Shown here in pieces: positions 27,001-42,000 of a stretch of 64,000 nt of DNA. Position 1 is the stretch's first letter. Each line of letters starts with the position of its first letter. Below the pieces are notes generated by a model. The model ran no database searches. It saw only the letters and a list, made by a program, of their open reading frames with translations, and was not told the DNA's origin. The translations under genes and the position numbers were made by a program. Source of the DNA: JAUSFM01 sp964343705 (GTDB lineage Archaea; Nanobdellota; Nanobdellia; Woesearchaeales; UBA12501); assembly GCA_964343705.1 (NCBI GenBank), contig CAYFJX010000007.1:70742-134741 (forward strand), read 5' to 3'.

Positions 27001-30000
27001 ATGAGGCAAAAAAGGGGAGGGATGTATGTAGAGTTTCTTGTAGCTTTAGCACTTACACTTTTACTGAGTACTGTTGCTGTTCATGCAGCAACGCAAGAGG
27101 ACAGAACAACCAGTACTCTTGCTGCATTATCGCAAGAAGCATATGATGCTATGGATGACGAACAAAAAGCAGCGTTTTTTAGTGATGTAAAGAATGTACT
27201 AAAGAATATTGATATTGCTGACCAGTTTTTTAAGCTTCCAGACGCCATTAACAAGGCAAGGGAAGGTGCACAGGAGTTCTTACGCGCAAAACACAGTATA
27301 CCCATAACCATTGATGAATCAGCTCAAGAATTAGTGTATGATGGTACTATTCTACGTTCTGGAACAAAATCAGTAAAGCTCTCTGAGCTCAAAAATCCAA
27401 GTATAAAAAATATTAAAGCAGTGAAAGATGATTTTATTATTTCTCATGTTAGTAAAGGAAAAACTCTTACAACAACCTTTGCAGGAACTGGAGTGACTGA
27501 TATTTCTTACAAAGATGGAATGTTTTCCATAAAGGACAGTAAAGGAAAAACACACCGTGTCCAAAAACAGAGCAGTAATACTCGAATTGAAATAAACAAA
27601 GATGGAACAGCAACTATTGAAGGAGAAGCCCAAGGAACACTCATGGTCAATGGTGTTCCTCATGATTTTACCATTAGACCAAAAATAAAACCAGGTGATC
27701 CAGCACCACAATTAAAAGTTGACAAAAATGGTGATGTTTCAACTGGTGACAAGAGTGATGTTGAGCTTAACACACCAGATATTTACATTGATGGTAACTT
27801 CCAGATTAAAGGCAAAGGAAAGGAAGTATACACCTTTGCAATACCTGGAAAAGATGCATCAAGGAAAAACATTGACGCAGAAGACCAAGAAACTACAGGA
27901 GAAACAATTCTCGTCGACAAAAAGACAGGAATAGGTGTTATTTCTAAAGGTCAATCACGTTCAGAAGGTGAGTTTGTACTTACGCACTTAGATAAAACCA
28001 GTCCTACTTCTAGGCTTGTCCCCTCGAATGTAGCGAGTGTTGAAGAAGCGCGTGAAAAAGCTCAGGGGCTTCGGAGAGAGGCCCCACCTTCCTCTTCTCA
28101 AAGCGCCGAAGTGTGGATTAAGCAACAAGGCAGTGGCGCAAGTGTGTACACTAAAGGAAAAGTACAAGTACGGCATTATCAGACAGGAAGAGATAGTAAT
28201 GGTGAAATTGAAGTTCTTGGTACAGATAGGTACAAACCTTCGTTTAGCGGAGCTACAAAAGGAGCAACATTTGACTTTACCAGTGATGGATTAGATCCTG
28301 CATCTGAATCATTTATTGTATCAGGCAAAGGATTGTATAAAGATTCAAACTATGACGCTGCGACTACACAAGATGGTTCCTATGTTCGTAAAACAGGTAA
28401 TGATGCCTTCTTAACAATAGATTGTAAAGGGTGTAAGGATGGAACAGCTGTTCAGGTTAAGAAACATATTGGATTATACCAAAAAGCTGGAGCAGGACAA
28501 AGTGCATCGTTACAAAAGACACAGTTGGAAATGCGAGCCATTGTAAAAGCAGGAAAAGTAACATTTGACATTCCTCAAGCAAATCTTAACACACTTGGCG
28601 CTGTTGTAAATGCAGATAAAAGCTCGTCACTTGCAATTCATACTCCGCTCTATTTACAAGCAGAAGGTCAAAAAACCTACTTTGGAATAAGTCAACAAGG
28701 CATAGGAAGGTATGAAAGTAAAGTATCGGGAAAAACAAAAGCAGTAGGTTTAGTACTTAATGGAAAGAGTATACTTGGCGAATCTCAACAAATTAAGACT
28801 GGAATTGACCTATCTAAGTTAAGCAATAAACAATATGATGGTTATCTAAAAAAGTCAATGGGCCTTCAAGATGAAGCACAAAGGAGAGCACAGAGCATTA
28901 GTAAACGGTTTAACATAAAAATGTCACCAAGTGGTGCTTGTCTTAACCCTGCGTGTAGTCGTCTTATGAAAAGTAGTAATGCAGAATTCTACAAAGCATA
29001 TCAAGAATTGCAAAAGACAAATTTGCAAAGTGCTAATGCATTAAATCGAGCACTTGTTGTTGCTGGTAATTTGGATGGTAAGGAAACTAAAGATCTGAAA
29101 AAAGCTATTGCAGATAATCAAAAAGCTTACAGGAAAATAGTTGCTCAACAACAAAAAATCAAGAAAAGTCTGCGAGCAGTTAAAGTAGATACTAAAGCAG
29201 ACCTTGCAAAAGCAAAGAGCATGGGTAAACAAATGCGTTCTCTCGACGTCATGATACGTGCTAAAGATAGAAGAATTGCAGAGCTTAAAGATGCAATCAA
29301 CAAGGAAAAAGATCAAGAGAAATGGAAAGCAATGATTGAAGAAAGTGCAAATCTAAAAACTGATCGAGCACGACTTGATAGGCAACGATACAAGTTTGAA
29401 CAAGAAATTGCACAATTACAACAACGTAATGCTGGAAATGCAGCAGCACAAGCACGCATTGCAATGTCAACAATTAGTGTACGAGAGGGATTAAAGCAAC
29501 AAGACGTGAACATTGCAAATCAACTTATTGAGAGAGTCAAAGGTGATCAAAAAGCACTTATGCAGTTTGAGATGCAAGCACGGGCAGGTCGTTTTAGCAA
29601 GCAAGATGGTGCCATGAAATACTATGACAAGCTTGAAAAAAGTAAGAATCCACGAATTAGAGCTCAAGCACGACAGTTAAAAATTGATTTAATTGACAAG
29701 CCAGAGCATGCAAAACTTTTGAAGAAAGTGCGTGATGCTCACTATGGAAATGTTGTTGATGAAGAAACAGGCGTTAGAATTACACATCGTGAAGCAAAAC
29801 GACAAGAAGATGAGTATGATTGGGCATGGAAAGCATCAGTCTATGCAAAACTACATCCTCACTCAGACGAAAGATGGGATCGAACTGACCAATTTAGCGG
29901 AGAGTTATTGCAAGCTTCACATGCAACAAGTATTGCTCTAAACAAAGGGGTAACCCTTGAAGAATGGAGAACTATGCCTCTGGCTGCAAAGAGAAAAATT

Positions 30001-33000
30001 GTTGGTGATGAAATTCAACTTGGTAATCAAGATAGTTATGATGCTCGACACTTACGCTTTGTTACAAAAGGAACTGAAGGGGAAACACTAAATGATCGTA
30101 TGCTCATGGAACAAGCCATTGCCAATGCAGAAGAAATTGCAATACGTCATGGTGATGATCCTTCAGCAGCTCGTGAAGAGTATGCATACCTTAATCAACG
30201 ATTTAGACATCTTCCATTAAGTCAAAGAAAAGGTCTCACAAAAGCATTGCAGCAAGCAGAAGACGCAAGTTTAGAAGTTGCCCTTCCAGGTCCTAACCCT
30301 AAATTCTCAAAATATGGTGCAACAGAAGAACTAGGTAAGTTTGTAGATGTAACACTTCCCATTGAACTTATTGGAGTTGGTGCAACAGCAGCTGTAGGCG
30401 TAACAAAGATGGCTGCAGCAGGCAGGTTTGGTAAGAATCTGCAGAAAGTTGGTACAGTTGCGGTGAAACGTGGTGGACAAGTAAAACGAGGAGTGATAAA
30501 AGCAGGGAAAGGGATAGGAAGAGGTATTGCTGATGTTGGTATATATCATGGTGAAGGATTAGTTGAACTAGGCAAAGTGGGTGTTGCAATTGGTAAAACT
30601 GCTGTAAGACCTGTTGTTGCCATAGGACGCCCCGTAGCACGTGTTGTAGAACCAGTTGCACGACCTGTTGTGAAAGCGTTTAAGTCTGTTGGTGGTGCTG
30701 CACTAGAAACTCCTAGTAATATGTATAGGTGGGCTAAAAGACATGATGTTGTTTTAAGTAAAGGGGGATACTTGGGAGTAAAGCCACAATTTGTTGAAAG
30801 TCCCACCAGAAAAGCATTACAAAATGCTAAAAAAACACTCAAAAACTTTAGAGGTAGTGATGAAGTAAAGAAACGTATAGCACAGGAAGTTACAGAACTT
30901 GAATCAGTCCTCAGAGCAGAAAAAGCGCTAAACAAACATAGAGGATTTTCAGGATGGCGGTTAAAACCAAGCTTTGCGTTTAAGGAAAGTAAGATTGCTC
31001 ATGCTAATTTGAAAAGACAATTAAAGATGTTTCAGAAGGCGCAAGATCTTGGTGATCCAAGTGTGGTACGAGCCACTGCAAAAAAAGTAAATCAACTTAC
31101 TGAAGAATTAGAAAATAGTCAGCATTTAGGACTTCTTGTTGATAATTACTTTAGTAAAAAAGTGGGTACAAGTATTCAATCAAGATTGGCACGATTTAAA
31201 GCACTTGAAGCAGGAGCAAAACTATCTAAGTCAGAAATTGAGGAGCTTGGTAGTCTTCGAAATCAAATTGTTGAGAGAACACAAGAACTTACGCGTAAGT
31301 TAAGTGAAGGAAAAGAACTAAACCAGTTTGAACGTGGCGAGCTTGAAAGACTTGCTGAACTGCAAGTTCTTGCTGATGACGCTGTTAAAGATGCAATGCG
31401 TGCAACACAAGAGTTTGCAGCAAACATTGATGATGAAATACATGTTGCTGCGAATATTGATGATGAAGTTATGAAGGCTGCTAATGTGGATCAGCCAGTA
31501 CGAAAGACAAAAAAACTTGCAATATGTGAATCTCCATGTGGTCCAACTGACACGCTTGACAATATTGCTGATGAATATGAAGAGTTAGATATTGATGATA
31601 TCATTGAAGAAATAGAAGAAGTGCATAATTTAGATGATGCAGCTGTTGAGACTCCTTTAGCAAGAGCATCGCAGATTATGGACAATAATGCACAACCTTC
31701 ACCAGTTGCACCAGTAGGCAATGCTGAACACCTTGTTGGTAGGGCAACTGACAAAGGATCAGTCGAAGGACTAGCAGCAGCTGCAGGAGAAGGAAAAGCA
31801 ACTGATACAATAGCTGATTATGCGCTACGAAAACAAATACAAGAAGTTGCACAATCTGATGAATTAGGAAGGCTTGAGAAAAGAGTTGCTGAAGCAGTTC
31901 CATTGGATGATGTGGGTCGTGTTGCTGTTCAACCAGCTGCAGAGGCAGCAAAGCGAACAGTTCAAACACCTGCCATGAGAGCGCGTAGGGCAAAGCGTTT
32001 AGAGGAAGCTCATAAAAGAAATGTTGCAGTAGGTGTACAACGTTTACAAGCAGCTAGTTATGATAACAGAGGACAACTTTCTGCATGGTTTGATCCTGAA
32101 ACAGGTGCACTTCTTGATATTGGAAGGTTTGAGGTGGTATCAGACGAGGCACAACAAGGAATTAATTTAATTATTCCAAGAGAAGGTAGTCTTGAACCAG
32201 TATTACGTATTACAGAACGAGAATTTGGTTTAATGGGAGAAGTAGCAGGTGAAGAAACAGCCAGAGCAACCATACAACGGTTTAGAGCACTATCAGAGCC
32301 AGAACTAATTGCTCCACCAATCCCTGAAGGACTTGAAGAGATACGAAGAGCTGATGAGGTACCGCGAGTTGTATTGCCTGATGATATAAAAATTGTTATG
32401 GAGCCAAAAACTGGCCAAGTAGATGTACTAGGGCGAGCTGATACTCAAATAGATGCTCAGGCTCTTATGGAAGAAGGTGCAAAGACAAGCTTGCATAATC
32501 TACCAACACCAAGTATACCTGAAGTTGCAAAAGTTCCAGGGCAACGTGTTGCTGACGACGTAACACTCGATGTTCCACCACTACCAGATACAATGCCTCC
32601 AGTTGCACAACTTCCTGAAACATTACCCGCAGCTAAAAGAGCTATTGCAGCAGGCGAGGAAGTAACAGATGATCAAGCCTTAAAGTTACTTGATAGCGCA
32701 TTTGAACAAGAAACAAAACTCCCAGGTAGCATTGATGCGCGTGATGTTACAGTTAAGAAAACTGCTTTAGAAGGTGGAGGATCAATGTTTACTATTCGTG
32801 GACACCACTATGATGAAGCAGGAAAAAGTCTTGGTGGCTTTGATAATGGCGAAAGTTTCAGGCATAGAATATTTATTGAAAAAGATGGAAGCTTTAGTGT
32901 GCACAGATCATATAGTTTTGCTCTTGGCACTGAAGCAGACACAGTATTAGCACGAAAAGCACTACGTTCAGAAGATGAAAACCTAGCTATAACATTACAA

Positions 33001-36000
33001 GCAATGGGTGCAAGATCTTATACTGCACACCCAAAAATACCAGGTGAACTTGAAACACTCTGTAGACTAAGACCTTGTACACTTAAAGCTGATCGTTCTG
33101 AAGTTATGGGTGACTTTGGAAAATGGTTAACAGGTCGGCATGGTAAGAAATGGTTGGAAAGTCCACAAGGAGAGTTATGGTATGATCATTTCCAAGAACG
33201 TGGACTGTGGGCAGGTCTTAAAAAACTCTTTGGAGGAAAGCCAGTTGACGTCGATAGAATGAGTTTGGATGCATTGAATTTCCCAGATAGGTTCTTGAGA
33301 AGTAAACAGTATCCTGTTGCAGTTGACATAACCTACACATTACCAGCAGAATTCAGACAGTTTCCATTTGAACACACGCAGAATATTAGACAAGATGTTC
33401 CTCAAGCAGTTATCTTAGAGGAGATTGCTGTGCAAGGCGATTCAGAATCGGGTGTAGGAACTTTTGGTGCCATGTTTAGAGGACGTGTACAAGGGGTAGA
33501 TAGAGACAGAGCCATTAAAGTGGTATATACACCCAGTGTAGCTGGTGGTCCTGGCGAGGAGACACGCTTAGGTATGGAACAGGTTCTTGTTGCTCAAAAA
33601 ATTTACGATGAAGCAGCAAAAGGACATGCTGTTGGAAAGATTGTTCCAGCTCCGGGTGGATATCTTCCAGTAGACATTGATGGTAATCCTGCCATTGCAA
33701 TGGAGATTCTTGATATAAAGCCGTACACTAGTTTTATAGAGTATAGTCATGGAGAACTGGCTGAAATATTGTCACCACGTGCATTAAAACAATTAAGCAA
33801 GCATTTGAAAGCAGCAGAGAAAAAGGGATGGAATGTTCATGATCTTAATTTTGGAATCTTGAATAATGATCAAGTTGTTAATGGTCGAAAAATGAAAAAA
33901 GGTGATGTTATCTTCTTTGACTTTGAAGACTGGCAGCATGGAACAACTATTCGCACTAGTGCTGATGATCATATCAATAGACTAAAGGACACTGCAGAGC
34001 GTGCTAAGACTGCAATAAAGGCAAAAAAGAAGTATAAAATCAAAACAGATGAAGTAGGGAAAATTGTTGCTAAGTTCTATGATCTACCTGAAAAGGAATT
34101 AGAACAAGCATTGCTTGAATTAGGTTTCCAGCCACTCGTTGCTGGATCATTGAGTGTTCGTCCTCGTGTTCTTGTTGACTCTTTGCTTGAAAATGGAATT
34201 AACCCTCTTGATGTTGCACAAGCTTTGAAAGGAGAAATACCACTTGATGACGTCAGGAGATTAAAGAAACTGAAAAAGAAAGCTCCTCTGAAGAGTGAAA
34301 AGTTGCCTGATGAAATTCCAATCATTGAGGTTGATCCTGTACAACCACCACCTATTCCAGCTGAAGCTTTAGCACAAAGTCCACCAGGACGTCTTGTTGC
34401 TGTTGTAGAACCATCAACTGACAATGGTGAATTCCTTGAAGCTATTCTTGAGCGTGCTGGTCGTGAAATGGGTATTTATGACCGTCCTGATATTTCTGAT
34501 GCAGTAAAAACTGAACTTAAGAGTATGGGTGTGAAAGATGTTATTGAAATTGGTGCAGGTGATAGTTCTAAGATGAATGAGTATGGCTTTATCAAAGGTT
34601 CATTACTTGATAAATTGCTTGGAACAACAAGACAAGTTAGGGGTGAAACAAAGAGTGGCGTGACAGCAAAAGTAATTGTGTATGAAGATGGACGTCGGGT
34701 TGTATGGAAACTTGATTCATCCAATCCATTAACAACAAACATGAGGCATTCAAATAATATTGTTGGACCAGAAGATGCTGGTCGGCGAACGATTCTTACG
34801 GTAAGTCTCTTAAATGATGTGTTTGAAAATGTGTTATTACCTGATATACGTCGACTTCAGTTTGCTGATGGTACGGGAGTTATTGAAGCTGAATGGATTC
34901 ATGGGTATCAACAATTAGGTAAGTCACCATATGATCTGAATAAGGCTCTTCAAGAGATGCTTGGTGCTGGTGAGATTACTATGCGTGAAATGGAAGAAAT
35001 AACAGCGCAAGCACAACAACAAGCAATATTTAATCTTATATTCAGAGTTGGCGATGTAGAACTTGGGTTTGTAAAATTACCACACAAAGCTGGAGCAGAT
35101 CCTTCGACGTACATAAAAATAGCTCGTTTTGACGAGGAACAAGCATTCCTCGGTATGTTAGACTACCCAGTTACACATGAACTAGTAGCAGATCAATCAA
35201 GAGAAGGATTAGAAGACACCTTATCCTATGGAAATGATTGGATCATGGGATTTTTTAGTAAGGAAGACTGGACTTACACAGGTGAATTCCAAATAGATCG
35301 TGCACGAGCACAGTTTATGCCTGTCATTGAAAAAGTAGAGGATTTAGTGAAAGATAAAGAAAGGTTCATGAACTACTTAGATAATGCTGGTTACACACCA
35401 CAAGAAGCAAACAAGATCTACAAAGCTGTAAAAGAAAATGTGCAAGAACTACGCCTTGAATTAAAAACAGGTGATCCTGGACCATTACAAAAGATGATTA
35501 ATGGAAACGGTGGTGTACTTGCTACAAGTGAAGGTGGGGTAATAAGTCAACAAGAGAGGCTTGCAAAAGGAGTAATGTTTCAAGACAATTATGAACCAAT
35601 GAAACGAGGGAATGTTATTGATGATGCAGGCAATCAAATTACTACAGAAGCAGGAATTATAAGTGAGTTTAGTAGAACTCGTCGTGGAGCATTAGAAGTT
35701 CCTGAAGGACTTGAAGATGTTGATTATGAAACATTACAAGTCATGCACGTGCTTGGTGTAACACCTGAAGAGCTTGCGCAACGACGTGAAATACTTGATA
35801 GAGTGGGTAAGATCTTTACTGAGGAGCTTGGTGAATTATCATTTAAGGAAGCAGGTGAGGTAACACCAGGTATACAAAAATTAATGGATGAAGGATTACT
35901 ATCAGCGTATGAAGCAGAAAAGTTACGACAAGGTGTGCCTATTGCAATGGGTGGTATGGCACATGAGGATTTGCTTAAGGCTGTTGCAAAGAATATACCT

Positions 36001-39000
36001 GAGGATGTTAAAGTTTCACTTGTTTCACGAGCAAAACCATGTAAGCTGCCTGGGATTGCTACTGGAGCTGCAGGTGCTGCACCATGTCATCCAGTTGTTG
36101 TAGCTAAAACAGCAGATGAATTTGCAGAGTTTACTAAAGCAGCAAAGGATCAGAATGCAAGATTATTGATAGGAGAGCCTAAGCATCACCGGATTGTGGT
36201 GCTTCCTCCTGGTGCAACAGCTGATGATATTACACTTGCACAAAAAAGCGGTGAGGCTCCTCAGCAGTTAATGGATGCTTTTAAGAAAGGACCTGAAAAA
36301 GAAATACCTGGGCAAACTGAGTTCACAACATCTGTACAGACAAGAGGTGTTGAAGGTACTATAACTATACTTGATGAGCATCATGCTAGCGCAAAATTGG
36401 TGATTGATCCTGAACTTGATGATACTGCACGGCATGTTAATGTAATGGAGATTGTTACAGCTATAAGTAAAGAAGTAACCAAGAAAGGAGTGGGAACTGT
36501 ACGGATACATCCTGAAATTCCTCAGGACTTAGAAGCAATATGTAAACGATTTCCATGTAGTTTTGCAAACATGGATGAAGCATTAGAGAGTCTTGATGCT
36601 TGGCTACGTAGAAGTGGGGAAGGGAAAGCTTTCATGAAGAATGATCGGTTTGGAGCACGAAAGTGGCGAGAGGAACATATTCTTCCTGGCTGGGTATGGG
36701 GTTTTGATGTTGTTTCTGACACATTCAGTGGAAGTATCAAAGAGTTTCCTGAAGACTTTTTGAAAACAGTTATACACGCAGTTGAAGTTGATGTTACACA
36801 AGATATTGCTTCGGCAGTAAAGAAAGGCTATATTCCAGGAGCTGCAGAGGTTGAAGATGCAGTGTTAATAGCTGAAACAAAAGGAGCAAGCTCGTATCTT
36901 ATGGATATGGATGGGGATCTTGTTCTGCAACGTGATATTACTGAAGTTCTGACTGACAGGGAGTATGACGTCCTTGTTAGACATGCAGATCATCAATTGC
37001 TTACTGAAATGCAAGCTAAAGGTAGGTTAAGACCCTATGTTCTTATGCCAGAGCATGATAATGAACTTAGCATCATTTGTGGTATGCACCCCTGTAAGTT
37101 TAAACAAGAAGATCTTGAGCAGATTACTAAGGATATTAAAGAGGCAATTAAGAAAGATCCTAAGATTAAGAAGTGGGTTAAACGGACATATGGTAGAGAA
37201 TGGGTAAAAAGATTCAAAGAACAAGGAATAACAGAAGATGTAATGAGTGTTCCTCCTGCATTCTTAGAAGGGAAAAGATACGAAGTTATAGTGCAACCCA
37301 AAGTTGTTCTGCCACTTGAACTACGAACACGAACTGAAGATTTTGATGAGATGGCAAAGCGGTGGGCATTTAGACATGGAATGGTTGACAGCGATGTTGG
37401 AGGAAACATGTATTATGGAGTTGTGGAAGGTATTGAAGGAAGGTATCATCTTGATCTTGTTGATACACAAATCGGAAAGCTTGGTAAGTTTGAATCAAAT
37501 CTGCCTGAGGGAATTCCATTCCAGCGTGAATATGGAACCATTCAAGTAGCAGGCAGACGAGTTGTTGCTCGAGAATCTATGTCTGGTGTTGACTTGAGTA
37601 CCTATGATCCACAAAGTATTGGCAGAGCTATAATGGAATTAAGAAGAGGGGGAATGAATAAAGATGATGCTGTTAAAGAACTAGCAAAACAAGCACGAAT
37701 CGCATATGAGAAACTTCTTGCAGCAGGGTATAAGAGTTTCCATAACACTGATAGTATTGACTTTAAGGTACTTCTTGTTACTCAAAGCAAAAAGATTAAT
37801 GGTAGATACGCAGACAAAGGCAGTGTTGTTTTCAAGCCAGATAATTTTAGGAAATATGTAGATGAAGCAGAAGGAGTATCAGTCTACGATGATGAAGCAA
37901 TAGCAGCAATAGGTAGAGAAGCAGAACAAAAAATGCTCAAGAGGCTGCAGAAAGCTATTGACGAAGCTGCTGATGAAACGTTAGGCATGCCCCAGGCTGA
38001 TTATATTGATCCAACAACATTACAAGCTGGGTATGCCCTTGGATTACGTCGAAGTGAAATTGCTGAGAGGCGTGAAGTTCTTGGGAGAATTGGATCAATT
38101 TATCGAGAAGAAATGGGACAACTTTCCCTTAAACCCACAGGAGAATTTACACCAGGTATTAAAGGACTTATTGATGAAGGTGTGATGAGTGTAGATGAGG
38201 CTGAAAAACTTCGTGAAGGAACACCATTTAGTTCTGAGTTTGTACAAACAGTAAGAAGTCGTACTGAGGCTTGTGCGTTACCAACTGGTCCAGCTACTGG
38301 AGCTGCAGGAGCAGCACCTTGCTTCCCTGTTGTTGTTGCTGAGTCAATGGATGAATTCTTTGCAATGTCCTTGGAGGCAGAGAGAAGTAATGTACTTCAG
38401 CCCGCAGGATCACTAAAGAAAATAGTTGTACTACCACCAGCAGCAACGCCAGAACACATTGCAAGTGCGCAGAGTAAAGGAAGGATTCCGCGAGTACTAC
38501 GTCGAGAAATAGATAAAGTGATGCGAGAGAAATTTTCAGGGCCTCGACCTGAAAGATTATACAATAACGCTGACGAGGCATTGCGAGAGCGAGTACAAGG
38601 AGCACCAAAGATTAAACGAGGTGTATTTATTGCAGAGGGAGAATTTGGTGGCTTCTTTGAAGTAACCACTTCAGATGGAAGTGAGAAAGCAGTCAAGATT
38701 ATGAGTCTACCCAATGCAAGAGAAGCTCACCCTATGAAACGAGATCCGTTTACTGTTGAAGATCGAGTAAAAGTGTTCTGGAATGAAATGGAAGCTCTTG
38801 AAACTTTAAGCGGAGAAGTGCCAACTACTGGTTGGGGTGGAATAGTAGATACTGGAGGCAATCCTGCTTATCTGACCGGCAAGCTCAGTGAAGAAAATGT
38901 TGCCTTCTTTGACATACGAAAATTTATGGGACTAACAACAGGCATGTTAGATGCAGGTCAGCATTTTACTTCCAAAACCATACCAAACCTTGAAAAGATG

Positions 39001-42000
39001 TTACTGCGTGCAGAATCACTTGGTTGGTACAATGGAGACTTAACATTTGCAGTTGCTAGAAAAGAGTTTGTACTTGATGGTGTTATGTACAAAGAAGGAG
39101 ATGTTATCCTCACTGACTTTGGTTTATGGACAAAAGATCCTAATACACCACTTCTTGGACCAGGTATTTATGCCGCTGAGTATATGGAGCCAAAAATGGT
39201 AAGTTCCCAATTGCAGAAGCGATTAGATGAATTCAGAAGAGAATCTGGACAGCTTCTTCCTGATGTAACAAAGGGAATAGAAGAAACAATAGCCCAAGAA
39301 ATCGCCTTGCGGCCTGGTTTCCCCAAATATATCGAATCACCCCTTGACATTCCTAATGTGCCATTTGTTGGAGATGTACAATATGTACAAGATTTGATTA
39401 AACAAGGCAGGTTTGATGAAGCTGATAAAGTCATGGATTCTATTGGATTACAATTAAATGTATTTATGAGAACTGATGCAGCGCAGGAACAAACAGAAGC
39501 ACTACATAGATTCAGTCAACAATTATCTACAATAGATGCAAACTTAGGTGAACAAAAACTGTTAAGAGATACAGCGCTTGATGAATTTGCTGTATGGGTA
39601 AAAAATGATCCTGATGGAATAAAGTTTGCAAATTCAAAAGACGGAAGAGACTTCATGGAGAAGCATAAACGTGGGTTCTGGGGAAGTCTATTTTTCGGAC
39701 CTTATAAGGCTGACAGTATTGGTTACAAGTTCCCTCCAGAGTTTACAGGTGCAACAAAAGTTAACCTAGAAGAGGTAGACTATGACACACTCCAAGTTAT
39801 GAACATATTGGGTATTGGTCCTGAAGAACTTGCAAAAAGAAAAGAAATTCTTGATAGAGTTGGTCAAGTGTACAAAGATGAACTTGGTAAGTTATCTTTT
39901 ACCAGTCCTGGTGAAGTAACTCCTGCAATGCAGCGGTTAATTGACGACGGTGCAATCTCAGTTACAGAAGCTGAAGAGTTACGTAAAGGTGTGCCATTGG
40001 CAATGGGTGGTATGAGTGATGCTGATTTAAGAGCTGCTCTTACGAAAAAGTGGGGGCCAACAGGTCCGCCATTCCCTGGTCCAAAAAAGGTACCTGTTCA
40101 GGATCTAAAACCAGCTAAAGAATTTCCAGATGTTCCTGTAATTACAAACAAACAAGTAGTACTTGGAGAAAAGATATCAGATGGAAATAGTGTTGTTTTC
40201 AAAGGATCAATTCCTGGAGTTGGTGATGACCTTGCTCTTAAAAGAATGTACCAACAGAGTTATGGTTCAGAGCGTAAAATCTTTGAGGAAGCAAGAATGG
40301 CAAAAGTTGCATGTGCTCACTTACATTGTCCAGAAATGCACGGAGTTTTTGAACATGAAGGCATGTACTATCTTGCCATGGAACATATTGATGGACAGCG
40401 CCTTACTCAATTTAAAGGAGATGGGGCTTTTGATTTTTTCACGCCAGATAGAGTAGGTGATCTTGCAGCAAATCTAGAGGGAGTATTGCGTGAAGGAGTA
40501 ATCCCAGTTGACTGGCAAGGAGTTGTTCGAGACAACAAAATGGTATTTTATGACTTTGGTGAGTTTACCTTTGATCCTCTGTTGAAAGAATTGTCTGCCA
40601 TTGAAATTGAAAGAAAGTCACGAGAATATGTAGCTCGTATGCTAATGAGAACATCGGCTTTGATTAATACTGACAAAGCCATACAAAACAAAATATGGCA
40701 AATTGATATAGATGTCATAAGAAGAATGCTCACTGAAAAGGGTGCAGATCCTATGTCAGGAGATTTACAAAATTTACTTATGGGTGGTGGAGAAAGAAGA
40801 ATAGCCTACTTATTGGCGTATGGCATTGATCCAAGAGATGTTGTTCGAACAGTTGAAGGTTCAACTGCTGTAAAAGCTGCAGATATAAAAAACGTAATCG
40901 GCACTGCGGTCGAAGATCCACGGGTTTCAAAACATTTGAGTGATCCTGACTTCCCAGCTGTTGGGTGTGCACCAAAATCACCTAAGTCTCCATTGGCTGG
41001 TCAAGCATACCAGGTTCCTGGACCATGCCATCTTATTGTAAGCAGTTCAAATAGTGAAAGAATTGCAAAAATAATCAATCAGATTAGAGAAGCAAATGAT
41101 GAACCGCCACTACAAGTAATTAGAACACCTGATTTTAAAGAATCAATGGAGCTTTCTCCAGTTTTAACAACTAAAGGAAAAGGAATTCAACATGAGATTT
41201 CAACACCTTCTGGATCTGATGTTACCACAGTTGTTCGTACGTTTGACGACGATATCAGAGACATAGAAACTGTTAGGGAAATGATCATGAGAGATAACCT
41301 TGCTCTTATGAGAGATTTGAAAAAGAGAGGTGTAAAAGAGTATGAATTAATTCCACAAAGTCCACAAGAACTGGATATTATTTGTAGAATACACCCTTGT
41401 AGGATAGTTCAGGGTGAGGAGGATAAACTATTTGATAATTTAGAGCATTGGCTAAATGCAGGCTCAGTAGATGCTGAAGAATTTATTAAGTCAGATTATG
41501 GAAAAGAATGGCTTGAAATGAATGCTTACCATCAAAAAAAGACAGGCTGGACACTAGCTAAAGAATGGAAAGTGAACAGGGCGGGTGCATTAAGAGATTA
41601 TCTTGAACTTCCTGAAGACTTTACAAAATATCACCCCAATAACATGTACGCTGTTGAAGTTGATATTTCCTTTACTTTACCTGAGCATGAATGGAGCAAA
41701 CTAGGTACTGGTGCGCGTGATCCAGAATTGCCAAGAGCTATTCTAATAGATACTGTAAAAAACCGTCGAGGAAGTACATTCCTTGGAAAAGTTGAAGGCA
41801 GAGGAAGGATGGAATTAACATTTCTACAAGATGTTGATGAACAACTTGATCAATATGAAGAGTTACGTAAGATAGTGCCTATTATTCCTCATTATGATGA
41901 TGTCGATGTAAACGGTGTACGTGCAATTGCAAAACCGCAAGTAAAGGGACTTGAAATTGCTGGAAGTATGACAACTACTGATCGTGACCTTAGCTATGTT

